Shown here: positions 6,947-15,194 of the stretch, one piece after another
How the letters are laid out: every line of letters starts with the position of its first letter
Numbering within the stretch: position 1 is the first letter of the stretch
Source: Campylobacteraceae bacterium
GTDB taxonomy: Bacteria > Campylobacterota > Campylobacteria > Campylobacterales > Sulfurovaceae
Reading direction: 5' to 3'
Assembly: GCA_027081355.1 (NCBI GenBank)
Contig: JALWKP010000147.1
Span: 1-35,723, forward strand
Length of the DNA: 35,723 nt
Notes under the pieces: generated by a model
Told to the model about the DNA's origin: nothing
Seen by the model: only the letters and a program-made list of their open reading frames with translations
The model's database searches: none
Position numbers and translations under genes: made by a program

Positions 6947-9922
6947 ATGAATCAGGCGGCACTTTTTGAATTTTTGAAAAACAAAAACAGCACTAAAATA
7001 TTGGTTGTGGCAGATAGCAAAGAGGCTAATGAGGCTAAAGCGGTTTATGACTATTTGGATAAAAAGGCGTTTGTTTTGCCAGATATAAGGCTTCTTCCGG
7101 GGGATGATACGCGAAGTTATTTAAGTGATATATCAAAAGCGTTTGCCAATTTAAAAGAGTTTCACAAATATGGCTCGGCTACGCTTATTGCGCCTTTTAG
7201 GACGCTGACTTTCCCGCTGCCAAAGCCTGAGTATTTAAAAAGTTTTACGGTAGAGTTTGGCGCCACTTTGGATATAGAGCAGCTAAAGCAAAAGCTTTAC
7301 TATTGGGGCTACAATTTTGTAGATGTTGTTTCTGCCCCGACAGAAGTGAGCTTTCGCGGCGATATTATCGATATATTTCCAAGCAATTTAGAAGAGGCGG
7401 TGCGTATTTCGCTTTTTGATAACGAAGTGGAAGAGATTAGATATTTTGATGTATCAACCCAAAAGCGCCAAAAAGACGAACTGGATGAAATAGAGATAAC
7501 CCCTGCGTTTTTAGCGCTTGAAAAAGAGCAGTTTGAAGCGCTGCAAAACAGGGTAGAGCGCTGCAGCTACGAGAGTTTTGTAAAAGATGCCGCCTCTTTG
7601 GGGCTTTGGGTGCTTGCCGATTTGGCGGATAATTACTTAAATATTTACGAGCATAAACTTTCGCGCAATTCGCTAAAAGAGGAGATTGCAGAGTTTTACG
7701 AAATTCACAGCGACAATGAACCGCTTATTGGAATAGAAAGTTTTGGCAGCGCGGCAATCCCCGAGCCCAAAGAATACAGAGAGTTAGAAGTCGTAAATTT
7801 AAACGCAATTATCGAGGCTAACAAAGATAAAAAGATAACTATAATCTCTAGAAACGAGAGCCAAATCAGAGCCAGTATGCTGCCGAATTTAGATAGCCTT
7901 AATTATAAATATATTGATGGAATCTTAAATATTGCAAGCAGCAAAGAGCTTATTTTATCGCTAAATAAAAAGCAAAAACAAAAACGCGTTAAAAAGCCGA
8001 CCCTGATTTTGGACGAAATCAAACCCGGCGAATATGTTGTGCACGAAAATTACGGCATAGGTATCTTTAAAGGGATAGAAAAGCGCGAGGTTTTGGGGCG
8101 TTTTAGAGAGTTTGTCGCACTTGAGTATCAGGGCGAAGATATGCTTTATATTCCGGTAGAAAACCTTGAAGTAATCGACAGATATGTCGCTTCAAGCGGT
8201 TCTCTGCCGGCACTGGACAGGCTTGGAAAACAGAGCTTTGCCCGCTTAAAAAGCAAGGTTAAAGAGAAACTTTTTGCAATTGCGCACGAACTTATGGAGA
8301 TAAGCGCAAAGCGGCTTTTGCAAGAGGGAATTAAAATTGTAATCGATAGAAACCTGCAGCAGGCGTTTTTAAACGATGCCGGCTTTATCCACACAGCCGA
8401 CCAGATACGCGCAATCGAGGATATTTTAGACGAAATTAGCAGCGGGCGTATAATGGACAGGCTGCTTAGCGCAGATGTGGGCTTTGGTAAAACCGAAGTG
8501 GCGATGAATGCGCTTTTTGCCGTGGTAAAAAACGGTTATCAGGGGGCGGTTGTTGCGCCTACTACGCTGCTATCTTCGCAGCATTTTAAAAGTTTAAAAG
8601 AGCGGCTGCAGAAGTGGGATATTAAAATTGCAAAACTGGATAGATTTACTTCGGCAAAATCGAAAAAGGCTATTTTGCAAGGGCTGGCAGATGGGACAAT
8701 AGATGTGGTTGTCGGCACCCATGCGCTGCTAAATGCCAAGTTTAAAAAGCTGGCTTTGGTTGTGATTGACGAAGAGCATAAATTCGGGGTAAAACAGAAA
8801 GAAAAACTGAAACAGCTTACAATAAACACCCATCTTTTGAGTATGTCTGCAACCCCGATACCGCGCTCATTAAATATGGCGCTGTCGCAAATTAAGACAT
8901 TCAGCGAAATATTCACCCCGCCTGTGAACCGCAAAGGGGTTAGAACTTTTGTTAAAAATTACGACATTAAAGCGGTTGCCGAAGCGGTGCGAAGAGAGCT
9001 GCGCCGCGGCGGGCAGGTGTTTTATGTATTTAACTCAATCGCTGCAATCGAGCAAAAGCGCGACGAGCTTTTAAAAGAGATGCCAAATTTAAGGTTAAGC
9101 GTGCTGCACTCTAAAATCCCAGCCGCAACAACCGAGCGCGAAATGCTAAAATTTGAGCAGGGGGAATACGACTTGCTTTTAAGCACCTCTATTGTGGAGT
9201 CGGGAATTCACATACCAAATGCCAACACAATAATAATAGACGGAGCCCAAAATTTCGGAATAGCCGACCTACACCAATTGCGCGGACGCGTAGGGCGCGG
9301 CGGGGCAGAGGGTTACTGCTACTACTTTGTCCACGATAAAGAAAAACTAAACGAAAACGCCAAACGCCGCCTGCTGGCACTAGAGAGCCATAGCGACCTT
9401 GGCAGCGGGGCAGTGCTTGCAATGCACGATTTAGAAATTAGAGGGGGCGGAAACCTAATAGGCGAAGCCCAAAGCGGACACATCAAACAAATCGGCTATT
9501 CGCTATACCTAAAAATGCTAGAAGACGCCATAAAAACCTTAAGCGGCAAAACCGAAGAAAGCAAAGGCGTAGAGTTAAAACTGATAGTCGATGCCTACTT
9601 AAGCGACGAATTAATAACCGAAGACCGCTTAAGACTAGAACTCTACCGCCGCCTCTCCCAATGCAAAAACCTGCAAAAGGTTTACGAAATAGAAGAAGAA
9701 ATCGAAGATAGATTTGGCAAACTGGATAAAATGACAAAGCAATTTATAGATTTAATGGCAATAAAAGTGCTGGCAACCGAGAAAAATATTAAAAAAGTCT
9801 CAAGCTACGAACAAAGAGTATTCATAGAATTCAACGACGAAAAAGAACGCGTAATCCTAAACTCCCCAAGCAAAGACAGCGACGACATTATCGCCACGGC
9901 TATGGGGTATTTGAGGGGATAA
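6947..9922 (+). CDS. mfd: Transcription-repair coupling factor
   Basis: DNA translocase that displaces RNA polymerase stalled at lesions and recruits UvrA, 991 residues. This is shorter than the roughly 1150 residues in E. coli, mainly in the N-terminal UvrB-like part. Seen in order: UvrB-homology region with PTEVSFRGDIIDIFP (about 140-155), RNA-polymerase-interacting CarD-like domain PGEYVVHENYGIGIFKGIE (about 360-380), helicase motif I DVGFGKTE (about 510), DEEH box VIDEEHKFGVKQ (about 607), SATPIPRSLNMAL, and RecG-like motif VI LHQLRGRVGRG. The ATG follows AAAAGGCAAAT. Nothing unusual in the motifs. Confidence 0.97.
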   Translation: MNQAALFEFLKNKNSTKILVVADSKEANEAKAVYDYLDKKAFVLPDIRLLPGDDTRSYLSDISKAFANLKEFHKYGSATLIAPFRTLTFPLPKPEYLKSFTVEFGATLDIEQLKQKLYYWGYNFVDVVSAPTEVSFRGDIIDIFPSNLEEAVRISLFDNEVEEIRYFDVSTQKRQKDELDEIEITPAFLALEKEQFEALQNRVERCSYESFVKDAASLGLWVLADLADNYLNIYEHKLSRNSLKEEIAEFYEIHSDNEPLIGIESFGSAAIPEPKEYRELEVVNLNAIIEANKDKKITIISRNESQIRASMLPNLDSLNYKYIDGILNIASSKELILSLNKKQKQKRVKKPTLILDEIKPGEYVVHENYGIGIFKGIEKREVLGRFREFVALEYQGEDMLYIPVENLEVIDRYVASSGSLPALDRLGKQSFARLKSKVKEKLFAIAHELMEISAKRLLQEGIKIVIDRNLQQAFLNDAGFIHTADQIRAIEDILDEISSGRIMDRLLSADVGFGKTEVAMNALFAVVKNGYQGAVVAPTTLLSSQHFKSLKERLQKWDIKIAKLDRFTSAKSKKAILQGLADGTIDVVVGTHALLNAKFKKLALVVIDEEHKFGVKQKEKLKQLTINTHLLSMSATPIPRSLNMALSQIKTFSEIFTPPVNRKGVRTFVKNYDIKAVAEAVRRELRRGGQVFYVFNSIAAIEQKRDELLKEMPNLRLSVLHSKIPAATTEREMLKFEQGEYDLLLSTSIVESGIHIPNANTIIIDGAQNFGIADLHQLRGRVGRGGAEGYCYYFVHDKEKLNENAKRRLLALESHSDLGSGAVLAMHDLEIRGGGNLIGEAQSGHIKQIGYSLYLKMLEDAIKTLSGKTEESKGVELKLIVDAYLSDELITEDRLRLELYRRLSQCKNLQKVYEIEEEIEDRFGKLDKMTKQFIDLMAIKVLATEKNIKKVSSYEQRVFIEFNDEKERVILNSPSKDSDDIIATAMGYLRG

Positions 9923-9951
9923 AATCTTTTAATATAATCAAGGAAAATTAT

Positions 9952-10725
9952 ATGCCAATTTTAAATGATATTAAAATAAATGTTGATCCTATTAAAGAGT
10001 GGCCAATGTATGCAATAAGAAAAACTCATTCTTATATATTGAGAGAATTTTTTATGTCATCTAATTATAAAATTTGTATAGAAAACTCTCAAGATTATTA
10101 TGAAAAGAATAAATTTATTTTAAATGAAATAAAAAAGACAAATAAATCTTTAGGTTTAGATGAAGAAATTTTTTTGGCTAATGCTAAAGAAATATCAGAT
10201 TGGACATTAGAAATGGAGAAAGAAGATTATAATGATTTGTATATACATTCATTCATAGGTATGTGGTCGGCATTAGAAACGGGTATAGAAAATATTTTTA
10301 AAGATTTTGTAAAAAATGATATTATTAGTGCGAAGAACATAATTACAAAATTCAAATTGGGTAAATATAATATAAATAATTGGCCATGGAATGATTCCAC
10401 TTGTTATGAAATTGCTTCTAATTTAGAAAAAAGAGTTAGGCAACTTAATAGCAATAAAAATTTAGGAGTTAATTACTATGAAAGAATTAAAATTGTTTTT
10501 TCTTGGTTCGAGTTGGAATACAATTTAAATAATGAAGATATTTATTATTTAAATGAAGCAAATAGGGTAAGAAATATAATACTACATCGATATGGAAATA
10601 TTGAAGAAAAAGATATATCGGATTTCCCGAGATTGAGACAATATAAAAATAGATTAATTCATATTAATGAAGAACTTTTTAATAGATATTATAGTGCAAT
10701 TATGAATATGTTAATTGAAGTTTAG
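9952..10725 (+). CDS. HEPN-type putative ribonuclease, no recognised partner
   Basis: 257-residue soluble, mostly helical protein that I recognise only by pattern. Near the C-terminus lies RVRNIILHRYGNI, containing R207-N-I-I-L-H212, the Rx4-6H motif of HEPN ribonucleases. An upstream helix, WSALETGIENIFKDFV (about 105-120), is typical of the first helices of large HEPN proteins of the RiboL-PSP/MAE_28990 kind. Composition is clearly lower in GC than flanking mfd (many ATA, TTA, AAT, AGA), suggesting acquisition. The start has AAGGA at 9940-9944; TATAAT at 9933-9938 is close by, so either promoter or ribosome site may be fortuitous. No MNT nucleotidyltransferase lies next to it; it faces vapC tail to tail. 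RNase activity is inference. Confidence 0.55.
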   Translation: MPILNDIKINVDPIKEWPMYAIRKTHSYILREFFMSSNYKICIENSQDYYEKNKFILNEIKKTNKSLGLDEEIFLANAKEISDWTLEMEKEDYNDLYIHSFIGMWSALETGIENIFKDFVKNDIISAKNIITKFKLGKYNINNWPWNDSTCYEIASNLEKRVRQLNSNKNLGVNYYERIKIVFSWFELEYNLNNEDIYYLNEANRVRNIILHRYGNIEEKDISDFPRLRQYKNRLIHINEELFNRYYSAIMNMLIEV

Positions 10726-10794
10726 AATAGTATAGTTGAAAGAATATCAAGAGATAAATTAATTGAAAATTGGGATTAAATTTATTCTCCACTT

Positions 10795-10885
10795 GCTCCC
10801 AAATTGCATTTGGGAGTGTATAGGGCTTATCTGTCAAATAAAGCTTGTAATTGGTGGGCAATTGCTCCCAATATAATTTGAGAGC
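10795..10885. repeat. Twin-hairpin element A (intact copy, 91 bp)
   Basis: Two palindromes 69 bp apart in phase: CTCCCAAAT-TGC-ATTTGGGAG at 10796-10816 and GCTCCCAA-TATAA-TTTGAGAGC at 10864-10885. The 47 bp between them are also conserved in a second copy at 33955-34213 (about 85 percent identity by eye, no gaps once an insertion there is removed). A third, partial head GCTCGCTCCCAAATT lies at 35597-35611. No reading frame. It resembles paired REP-type elements, located in the tail-to-tail gap after the HEPN gene. Confidence 0.8.
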
Positions 10886-10913
10886 GAGTAAAAATTACAT
10901 ATCAAAAATAACC

Positions 10914-10998
10914 GTAGGGTCGATTTATCGACTATAAATAATAATGTAATTGTTTCAATAATTTATCGTTTACCAATTGGTCGGTAAACCGACCCTAC
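10914..10998. repeat. Twin-hairpin element B (85 bp)
   Basis: Begins GTAGGGTCGATTTATCGAC (10914-10932; palindrome GTCGAT-TT-ATCGAC) and ends GGTCGGTAAACCGACCCTAC (10979-10998; palindrome GGTCGGT-AA-ACCGACC). The two ends are also inverted copies of each other (GTAGGGTCG... / ...CGACCCTAC), so the element can fold as two small hairpins or one long one. The middle is AT-rich and non-coding. Unrelated in sequence to element A but the same architecture. Confidence 0.8.
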
Positions 10999-11044
10999 AT
11001 TTTTCAATATGATGAATATTCCTAATAAATTATATTCTCTCTTA

Positions 11045-11121
11045 TTTCATATCTCCTGATATGGAACATAAACCTTACTGCAATTTATGACTGTATGTAT
11101 TCCGCATCAGGAGATACGGAA
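11045..11121. repeat. Twin-hairpin element C (77 bp)
   Basis: Left end has palindrome CATATC-TCCT-GATATG (11048-11063) followed by GAAC. Right end TTCCGCATCAGGAGATACGGAA (11100-11121) is an imperfect palindrome and, reversed, matches the left end at about 18 of 22 positions. A third sequence family with the paired inverted design. From here to the vapC stop, 11122-11185, I see no gene or clear terminator. Confidence 0.75.
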
Positions 11122-11185
11122 CGAGGAAAAAATCTCAAATTGTGCAGGAACAGCAAATAAATTTGCCGTAAATCGAGTAGCTTTC

Positions 11186-11551
11186 CTATTTTTTTACCAA
11201 TTCACCTATTTCAACAGCTTTAACAAATCCAGAATTTAACAGCTGTTTATCTGATGTTACTAAAATTGCACTGTTGCATAAGGAGCTAGCTACTATTATG
11301 CTGTCTGGCAGTTTGATTTTGGAGTTTTTTCTTATTTCGATGGTTTTATCTTTAATACAATTGGTAATGTTGACAGTTGTGAATTTAGATAAAACCTCTT
11401 TTAAAACTTGCTCATCTTGCGATGATAGTTTGCTGTAAGAAAGTAGTTCGATTTCTGTAATAATGGATATTAGATATTGAGCTTTTGGAAGAGAGAGTTC
11501 TTGATTTATAGCATAGATAATGCTGTTTGTGTCTAGCAGATATTTTCGCAT
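11186..11551 (-). CDS. vapC: VapC-type PIN-domain toxin
   Basis: 121-residue PIN-domain endoribonuclease, the usual size. Acidic residues of the metal-binding pocket are visible: Asp7 in YLLDTNSII, Glu33 in IITEIELL, Asp83 in KLPDSIIVAS and Asp101 in LVTSDKQLL. It is the second gene of a pair: its ATG overlaps the stop codon of the antitoxin gene by one base (TAATG), a common toxin-antitoxin layout. VapC toxins cut tRNA or rRNA in known cases; the target here is unknown. High confidence in family, moderate in activity. Confidence 0.88.
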   Translation of the reverse strand: MRKYLLDTNSIIYAINQELSLPKAQYLISIITEIELLSYSKLSSQDEQVLKEVLSKFTTVNITNCIKDKTIEIRKNSKIKLPDSIIVASSLCNSAILVTSDKQLLNSGFVKAVEIGELVKK

Positions 11552-11796
11552 TATCTATCCCATTCACTGCGCAGTTCTTGTTGCCATTTGACCGGGTCGG
11601 TTATATTTTTGAAAGAGTTTATTTTATATTTAGAAAAAGATATTTCGCTATTTACGTCTTCATTAATAAAAGGGTTTTGTTTTTCTTTATTCTTTTTTAA
11701 ACTCTCTTTAATAAATTTTGTAAAGGCTTTAATATCGCTTTTAAACTCATTAATAAAAATAGCTTCTATTTGAGGATCGTTTATTTTTATTGTCAT
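11551..11796 (-). CDS. vapB: VapB-type antitoxin
   Basis: 81-residue protein upstream of and overlapping vapC. The frame is open further upstream, but the ATG at 11796 has AAGGA seven bases before it and a -10 box at 11821-11826, so upstream codons are rejected. The sequence begins MTIKINDPQIEAIFINEF, resembling a short ribbon-helix-helix-like or AbrB-like DNA-binding head, followed by a charged helix (KAFTKFIKESLKKNKEKQ) and a C-terminal tail with two Trp residues (VKWQQELRSEWD) likely to wrap the toxin. The antitoxin role is inferred mainly from position, size and overlap with vapC. Confidence 0.75.
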   Translation of the reverse strand: MTIKINDPQIEAIFINEFKSDIKAFTKFIKESLKKNKEKQNPFINEDVNSEISFSKYKINSFKNITDPVKWQQELRSEWDR

Positions 11797-11820
11797 TTTT
11801 ATCCTTTTTGAGTTTTGTTT

Positions 11821-11826
11821 ATTATA
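11821..11826 (-). promoter_or_regulatory. -10 element of vapBC promoter
   Basis: On the minus strand ATGTTATAAT gives an extended TG-n-TATAAT box (11821-11826), placing transcription start near 11814 and the vapB ATG about 18 nt later. It lies in the 47-bp gap behind hemW, so vapBC can be transcribed independently of hemW. No obvious operator palindrome is seen beside it. Confidence 0.55.
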
Positions 11827-11843
11827 ACATATTTTTTGCAAAT

Positions 11844-12899
11844 TTACTGCATAATAAAAAGTGCCAGTTCGTCGCTTAGGAAGTATTCTTTGTTGTAGTA
11901 AGCGCCGTTTTGGAAGCATAGTTTGTTTTCTTTTAGTAAAATATCGGCTTGGGTTTGCATTTTGTCTGTTAAGATGGATTTCTTTACTCCAACGCATGAG
12001 CGCAAGCCTAAGAAGATTTTTTCGGTTAGCAAGTCGTTGGGGCTTAGGTTTTCGGTTTTGGCAAATTTTGGGTTTTGGATGTATTTTTCTACATTTGCGT
12101 GCGGATAGTAGCGGGTGTTATTTATAAAGCCCACGGCTCCGGCGCCGACTCCTAAATAGTTTTTGTGCTGCCAATAGCCTAAATTGTGGAGGCTTTTGTA
12201 TTTGCCGTAATTTGAAACTTCATATTGTATTAAACCTAAACTTTGCACCTCTTCGCGAAAAAAATACCCCAACTCTTCGCTTTCCTTTTTAACGCTTGGG
12301 TTTTTGCTGAAATTTGTGCCGCGCTCGATTGTGAGTTCGTAGCTTGAGAGATGGTTAATAGGCAGTTTGGAAGCAATTTGCAAATCGTTTTTTAAAAGCT
12401 CTTTGCTGTCTAAATAAAAGTCGTAAATTATATCTATGGAGATATTTTTTATTCCTGTTTTTGCGGCGTTTTCTACCGCTTGAATTGCCTCTTTGGCGCT
12501 GTGGGCGCGGTTTAGGGCTTGCAGTTTTTTATCGTTAAAGCTTTGCACCCCGAAACTGATTCGGTTTACGCCTAAATTTTTCATATCTTTTAGCCACTCT
12601 AAGTTTGCCGAATTTGGATTTGCTTCGCTTGTTATTTCTATATTTTTTTGCATATACGGCGTTAAAATTTCAAAAATTTTTTCATAAAATTTCGGCTCTA
12701 CGCAAGAGGGGGTTCCTCCTCCGAAAAAGATTGTTTCTATTTCGCCTTTTTTAATATTGAATCGATTTAAATCCCATTCTAGCTGAGTATATAAAGCTCT
12801 CATATAATCTGCAATTTTATCTTGCAAATTGGCATAAGAGTTAAAAGAGCAGTAAAAACATTTCGAATCGCAAAAGGGGATATGAATATATAAAAGCAT
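11844..12899 (-). CDS. hemW: Radical SAM heme chaperone HemW
   Basis: 351-residue radical S-adenosylmethionine protein formerly called a HemN-like coproporphyrinogen oxidase; HemW proteins bind and deliver heme. The [4Fe-4S] motif CDSKCFYC gives C10, C14 and C17; the SAM-binding FFGGGTPS lies at about 58-65, and NRISFGVQSF follows. The C-terminal HemN-like domain includes NLGYWQHKNYLGVGAGAVG. The HNLGYW motif, and the lack of the longer N-terminus of true HemN, favour HemW over oxidase. Divergent from rppH, separated by a 77-bp region containing a palindrome. Confidence 0.9.
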   Translation of the reverse strand: MLLYIHIPFCDSKCFYCSFNSYANLQDKIADYMRALYTQLEWDLNRFNIKKGEIETIFFGGGTPSCVEPKFYEKIFEILTPYMQKNIEITSEANPNSANLEWLKDMKNLGVNRISFGVQSFNDKKLQALNRAHSAKEAIQAVENAAKTGIKNISIDIIYDFYLDSKELLKNDLQIASKLPINHLSSYELTIERGTNFSKNPSVKKESEELGYFFREEVQSLGLIQYEVSNYGKYKSLHNLGYWQHKNYLGVGAGAVGFINNTRYYPHANVEKYIQNPKFAKTENLSPNDLLTEKIFLGLRSCVGVKKSILTDKMQTQADILLKENKLCFQNGAYYNKEYFLSDELALFIMQ

Positions 12900-12923
12900 T
12901 AGTAATCTTTTTGTAATTGGATT

Positions 12924-12944
12924 TTAGATAGAATTCTATCAAAT
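12924..12944. promoter_or_regulatory. Palindrome between divergent hemW and rppH
   Basis: GATAGAATTCTATC (12927-12940) is a perfect 14-bp palindrome inside a 21-bp near-palindrome TTTAGATAGAATTCTATCAAA. It contains TAGAAT on both strands (12929-12934 on plus), so it could serve as a shared -10 region for both genes, or as a repressor site. Its centre is about 40 bp from each start codon. Confidence 0.45.
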
Positions 12945-12976
12945 TTTAGATAAGTTATGAATAGCAGGGGTAAATT

Positions 12977-13450
12977 ATGAATATTAAAAAAGATTATCGC
13001 CCCAATGTTGCAGCAGTTATTTTGTCACCCGATTTTGAAAACGATAGAAAATTTCTCTTGGCAAAACGAAAAGGAATTAGAAGAGCTTGGCAATTTCCGC
13101 AAGGCGGTATAGACGGCGAAGAAACGCCTAAAGAAGCGCTTTTAAGAGAGTTAAAAGAAGAAATCGGCACAAATGATGTAGAAATTTTAGCTGAGTTTCC
13201 CGAGTGGATAAGCTATGAATTTCCAAACAGTAAAAGCGATAAAAAATATCCGTATAAGGGGCAGAATCAGAAATATTTTTTGGTTCGGTTGAAAAAGAGC
13301 GCTGTTATAAATTTAAAACTTGACAAAACACCAGAGTTTGAAGATTATATGTTTGTAACAGAGGCAGAACTCTTTAAAAAAGCGCTTTATATGAAGCGCC
13401 GCTCATATAAAAGGGTTATAGAATACTTTAAAAAAGAGGGATTCATTTAA
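12977..13450 (+). CDS. rppH: RNA pyrophosphohydrolase (Nudix)
   Basis: 157 residues. Removes pyrophosphate from 5'-triphosphate mRNA ends and may also hydrolyse dinucleoside polyphosphates (NudH/IalA type). The Nudix box is complete: G43-x5-E49-x7-R57-E-L-K-E61-E62-I-G64. WQFPQGGIDGEE just before it and the C-terminal FKKALYMKRRSYKRVIEYF helix match RppH. Start ATG behind CAGGGGTAAATT. The stop overlaps the lysC ATG by one base (TAATG); first gene of the coupled set rppH-lysC-hobA-holB-folP, an order also known in Campylobacter. Confidence 0.93.
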   Translation: MNIKKDYRPNVAAVILSPDFENDRKFLLAKRKGIRRAWQFPQGGIDGEETPKEALLRELKEEIGTNDVEILAEFPEWISYEFPNSKSDKKYPYKGQNQKYFLVRLKKSAVINLKLDKTPEFEDYMFVTEAELFKKALYMKRRSYKRVIEYFKKEGFI

Positions 13451-14655
13451 TGTTAATTGTTCAAAAATACGGCGGAACAAGCGTAGGCTCTTTAGAGAGA
13501 ATAGAAAATGTAGCAAACAGGGTTGCAAAAGCGCGCAAAGAGGGGAAAGATTTAGTAATAGTCGTTTCTGCGATGAGCGGCGAGACAAATAAACTTATTG
13601 AGTATGCTCACCATTTTTCTAAAACTCCAAGCAAAAGAGAGATGGATATGCTGCTTAGTTCGGGCGAGCGGGTAACTGCTGCGCTGCTGGCGATTGCACT
13701 TAACGAAATGGGGCATAAAACCGTTGCATTAACAGGACGGCAAGCCGGTATTAAAACTGATAATTCTCACACATATGCCAGAATAGAATCTATTAATACC
13801 GAAAGATTGAAAAAAGAGATTAATGATGGCAATATTGTAATAGTTGCAGGTTTTCAGGGTATTAATAATAACGGCGAAGTTACAACACTTGGGCGCGGCG
13901 GGAGTGATTTGAGCGCGGTTGCATTAGCCGGTGCATTAAATGCCGATGCGTGCGAAATTTACAGCGATGTTGATGGTGTTTATACAACTGATCCTCGCAT
14001 TGAACCAAAAGCTAAGAAACTGGATTTTGTATCTTATGATGAAATGCTGGAACTCTCTAGTCTTGGGGCAAAAGTGCTGCAAAACCGCTCGGTTGAATTG
14101 GCTAAAAAGATGGGCGTAAAAATTATTGCAAAAAGCAGTTTTACCGACGGCGAAGGAACAGTTATTGCAGATAAAGGAGATAATATGGAAGAGGTTTTAG
14201 TAAGCGGCGTTGCTTTGGATAAAAATCAAGCCAGAGTTTCTTTAAGAGATGTTGAGGACCGCCCCGGCATTGCGGCAGAAATTTTTAATAAATTGGCTGA
14301 TGAAAATATAAATATAGATATGATTATTCAAAACGCAAGCGAAAACGGAACTACAAATTTAGGCTTTACTGTGCCGCAAAGCGATATAGAGAGAGTAAAA
14401 AAAGTTATGGATAGCTTTAAAAATGAATTTGGCTCTTGCGATTACGACGAAAGCGTTGCGAAAGTTTCTATTGTGGGCGTAGGTATGAAAAGCCACAGCG
14501 GAGTTGCAGCAAAAGCGTTTGAAGCGCTTGCTAAAAACGGCATAAATATAGAAATGATTTCTACTAGCGAAATTAAAGTATCTATGATAATAGATGAAAA
14601 GTTTGCCGAGCTGGCAGTAAGAGTTTTGCACGATACATTCGGGTTAGATAAATAA
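13450..14655 (+). CDS. lysC: Aspartate kinase
   Basis: 401 residues. Phosphorylates aspartate, the first step to Lys, Thr, Met and diaminopimelate. Kinase domain signature KYGGTSVGS at 5-13, then SAMSGETNKLI and LGRGGSDLSAVALA; GVYTTDPRI. Two ACT regulatory domains fill about 260-400 (ASENGTTNLGFTVP; MISTSEIKVSMII), so allosteric control by lysine and/or threonine is expected. The start overlaps the rppH stop and its stop overlaps the hobA ATG (TAATG), indicating translational coupling. No anomaly. Confidence 0.97.
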   Translation: MLIVQKYGGTSVGSLERIENVANRVAKARKEGKDLVIVVSAMSGETNKLIEYAHHFSKTPSKREMDMLLSSGERVTAALLAIALNEMGHKTVALTGRQAGIKTDNSHTYARIESINTERLKKEINDGNIVIVAGFQGINNNGEVTTLGRGGSDLSAVALAGALNADACEIYSDVDGVYTTDPRIEPKAKKLDFVSYDEMLELSSLGAKVLQNRSVELAKKMGVKIIAKSSFTDGEGTVIADKGDNMEEVLVSGVALDKNQARVSLRDVEDRPGIAAEIFNKLADENINIDMIIQNASENGTTNLGFTVPQSDIERVKKVMDSFKNEFGSCDYDESVAKVSIVGVGMKSHSGVAAKAFEALAKNGINIEMISTSEIKVSMIIDEKFAELAVRVLHDTFGLDK

Positions 14656-15194
14656 TGGATTTTAAAGATTGGACTTTAAGCGCAATCAGGGAAGAGGGCA
14701 CTTGCTTTAGCTGGATGGAGGAGTTGCGCTTTAGCTGGATTCCGCAAGTTCAAGGGGCGATTAAGAAAATTTTAGAGGGTTACAGCGTAATTATAATTAC
14801 CGACAGAGAGTTTAAATGGTTTGGTGATTATATTTTAGACAGAATTAATAAATTGGAAAAAAACAGACCCTTTATACCGATATATAATATAGACGGAATC
14901 TTTCCTTCGGCTTACAATCTGCAAGATGCAAACGAGCTTGACTTTTTGTATGATATGTTAGATATTTCTTTTGTAAACGGTTATCTGTTTTGGTATATCG
15001 GGCGCGGAGAGCATAAACATTACGAATATATCGAGCAGGATAAAAGCAGCCTGATTTGGCGTTTGAATAAAGAGATTGAGGGACTTTTTAGCCTTAACGG
15101 AAATGACCCGCTTATAGATATTAAGCTGATTCAGGCATTTAGGCTCTTTGAGGGGGCTTTGGATGCTGCGCTTATTGGAGAGATAGAGCTTTGA
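14655..15194 (+). CDS. hobA: DnaA-binding initiation factor HobA
   Basis: 179-residue protein of the HobA family (Helicobacter HP1230), which binds DnaA domain I, bridges DnaA molecules at oriC and is restricted to Campylobacterota, where it replaces DiaA. The N-terminal stretch FKDWTLSAIREEGTCFSWME and the SIS-like segment SVIIITDREFKWFGDYIL fit what I recall of the family. Position between lysC and holB is the conserved one. It overlaps holB by 4 bp (TTGA). The gene is one of the best lineage markers in the window. Confidence 0.9.
   Translation: MDFKDWTLSAIREEGTCFSWMEELRFSWIPQVQGAIKKILEGYSVIIITDREFKWFGDYILDRINKLEKNRPFIPIYNIDGIFPSAYNLQDANELDFLYDMLDISFVNGYLFWYIGRGEHKHYEYIEQDKSSLIWRLNKEIEGLFSLNGNDPLIDIKLIQAFRLFEGALDAALIGEIEL

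Noticed and set aside
8539-8934. 131-residue minus-strand open frame inside mfd
   Set aside because: Antisense shadow over helicase motifs; no ribosome site and no recognisable protein features.
9952-11551. HEPN gene and vapC as one toxin-antitoxin pair
   Set aside because: They converge and are separated by 460 bp; vapC has its own overlapping antitoxin, and no MNT-type protein is present.
11797-11997. Longer antitoxin start overlapping hemW
   Set aside because: The upstream codons overlap the hemW 3' end and bypass the promoter and ribosome site found just before 11796.
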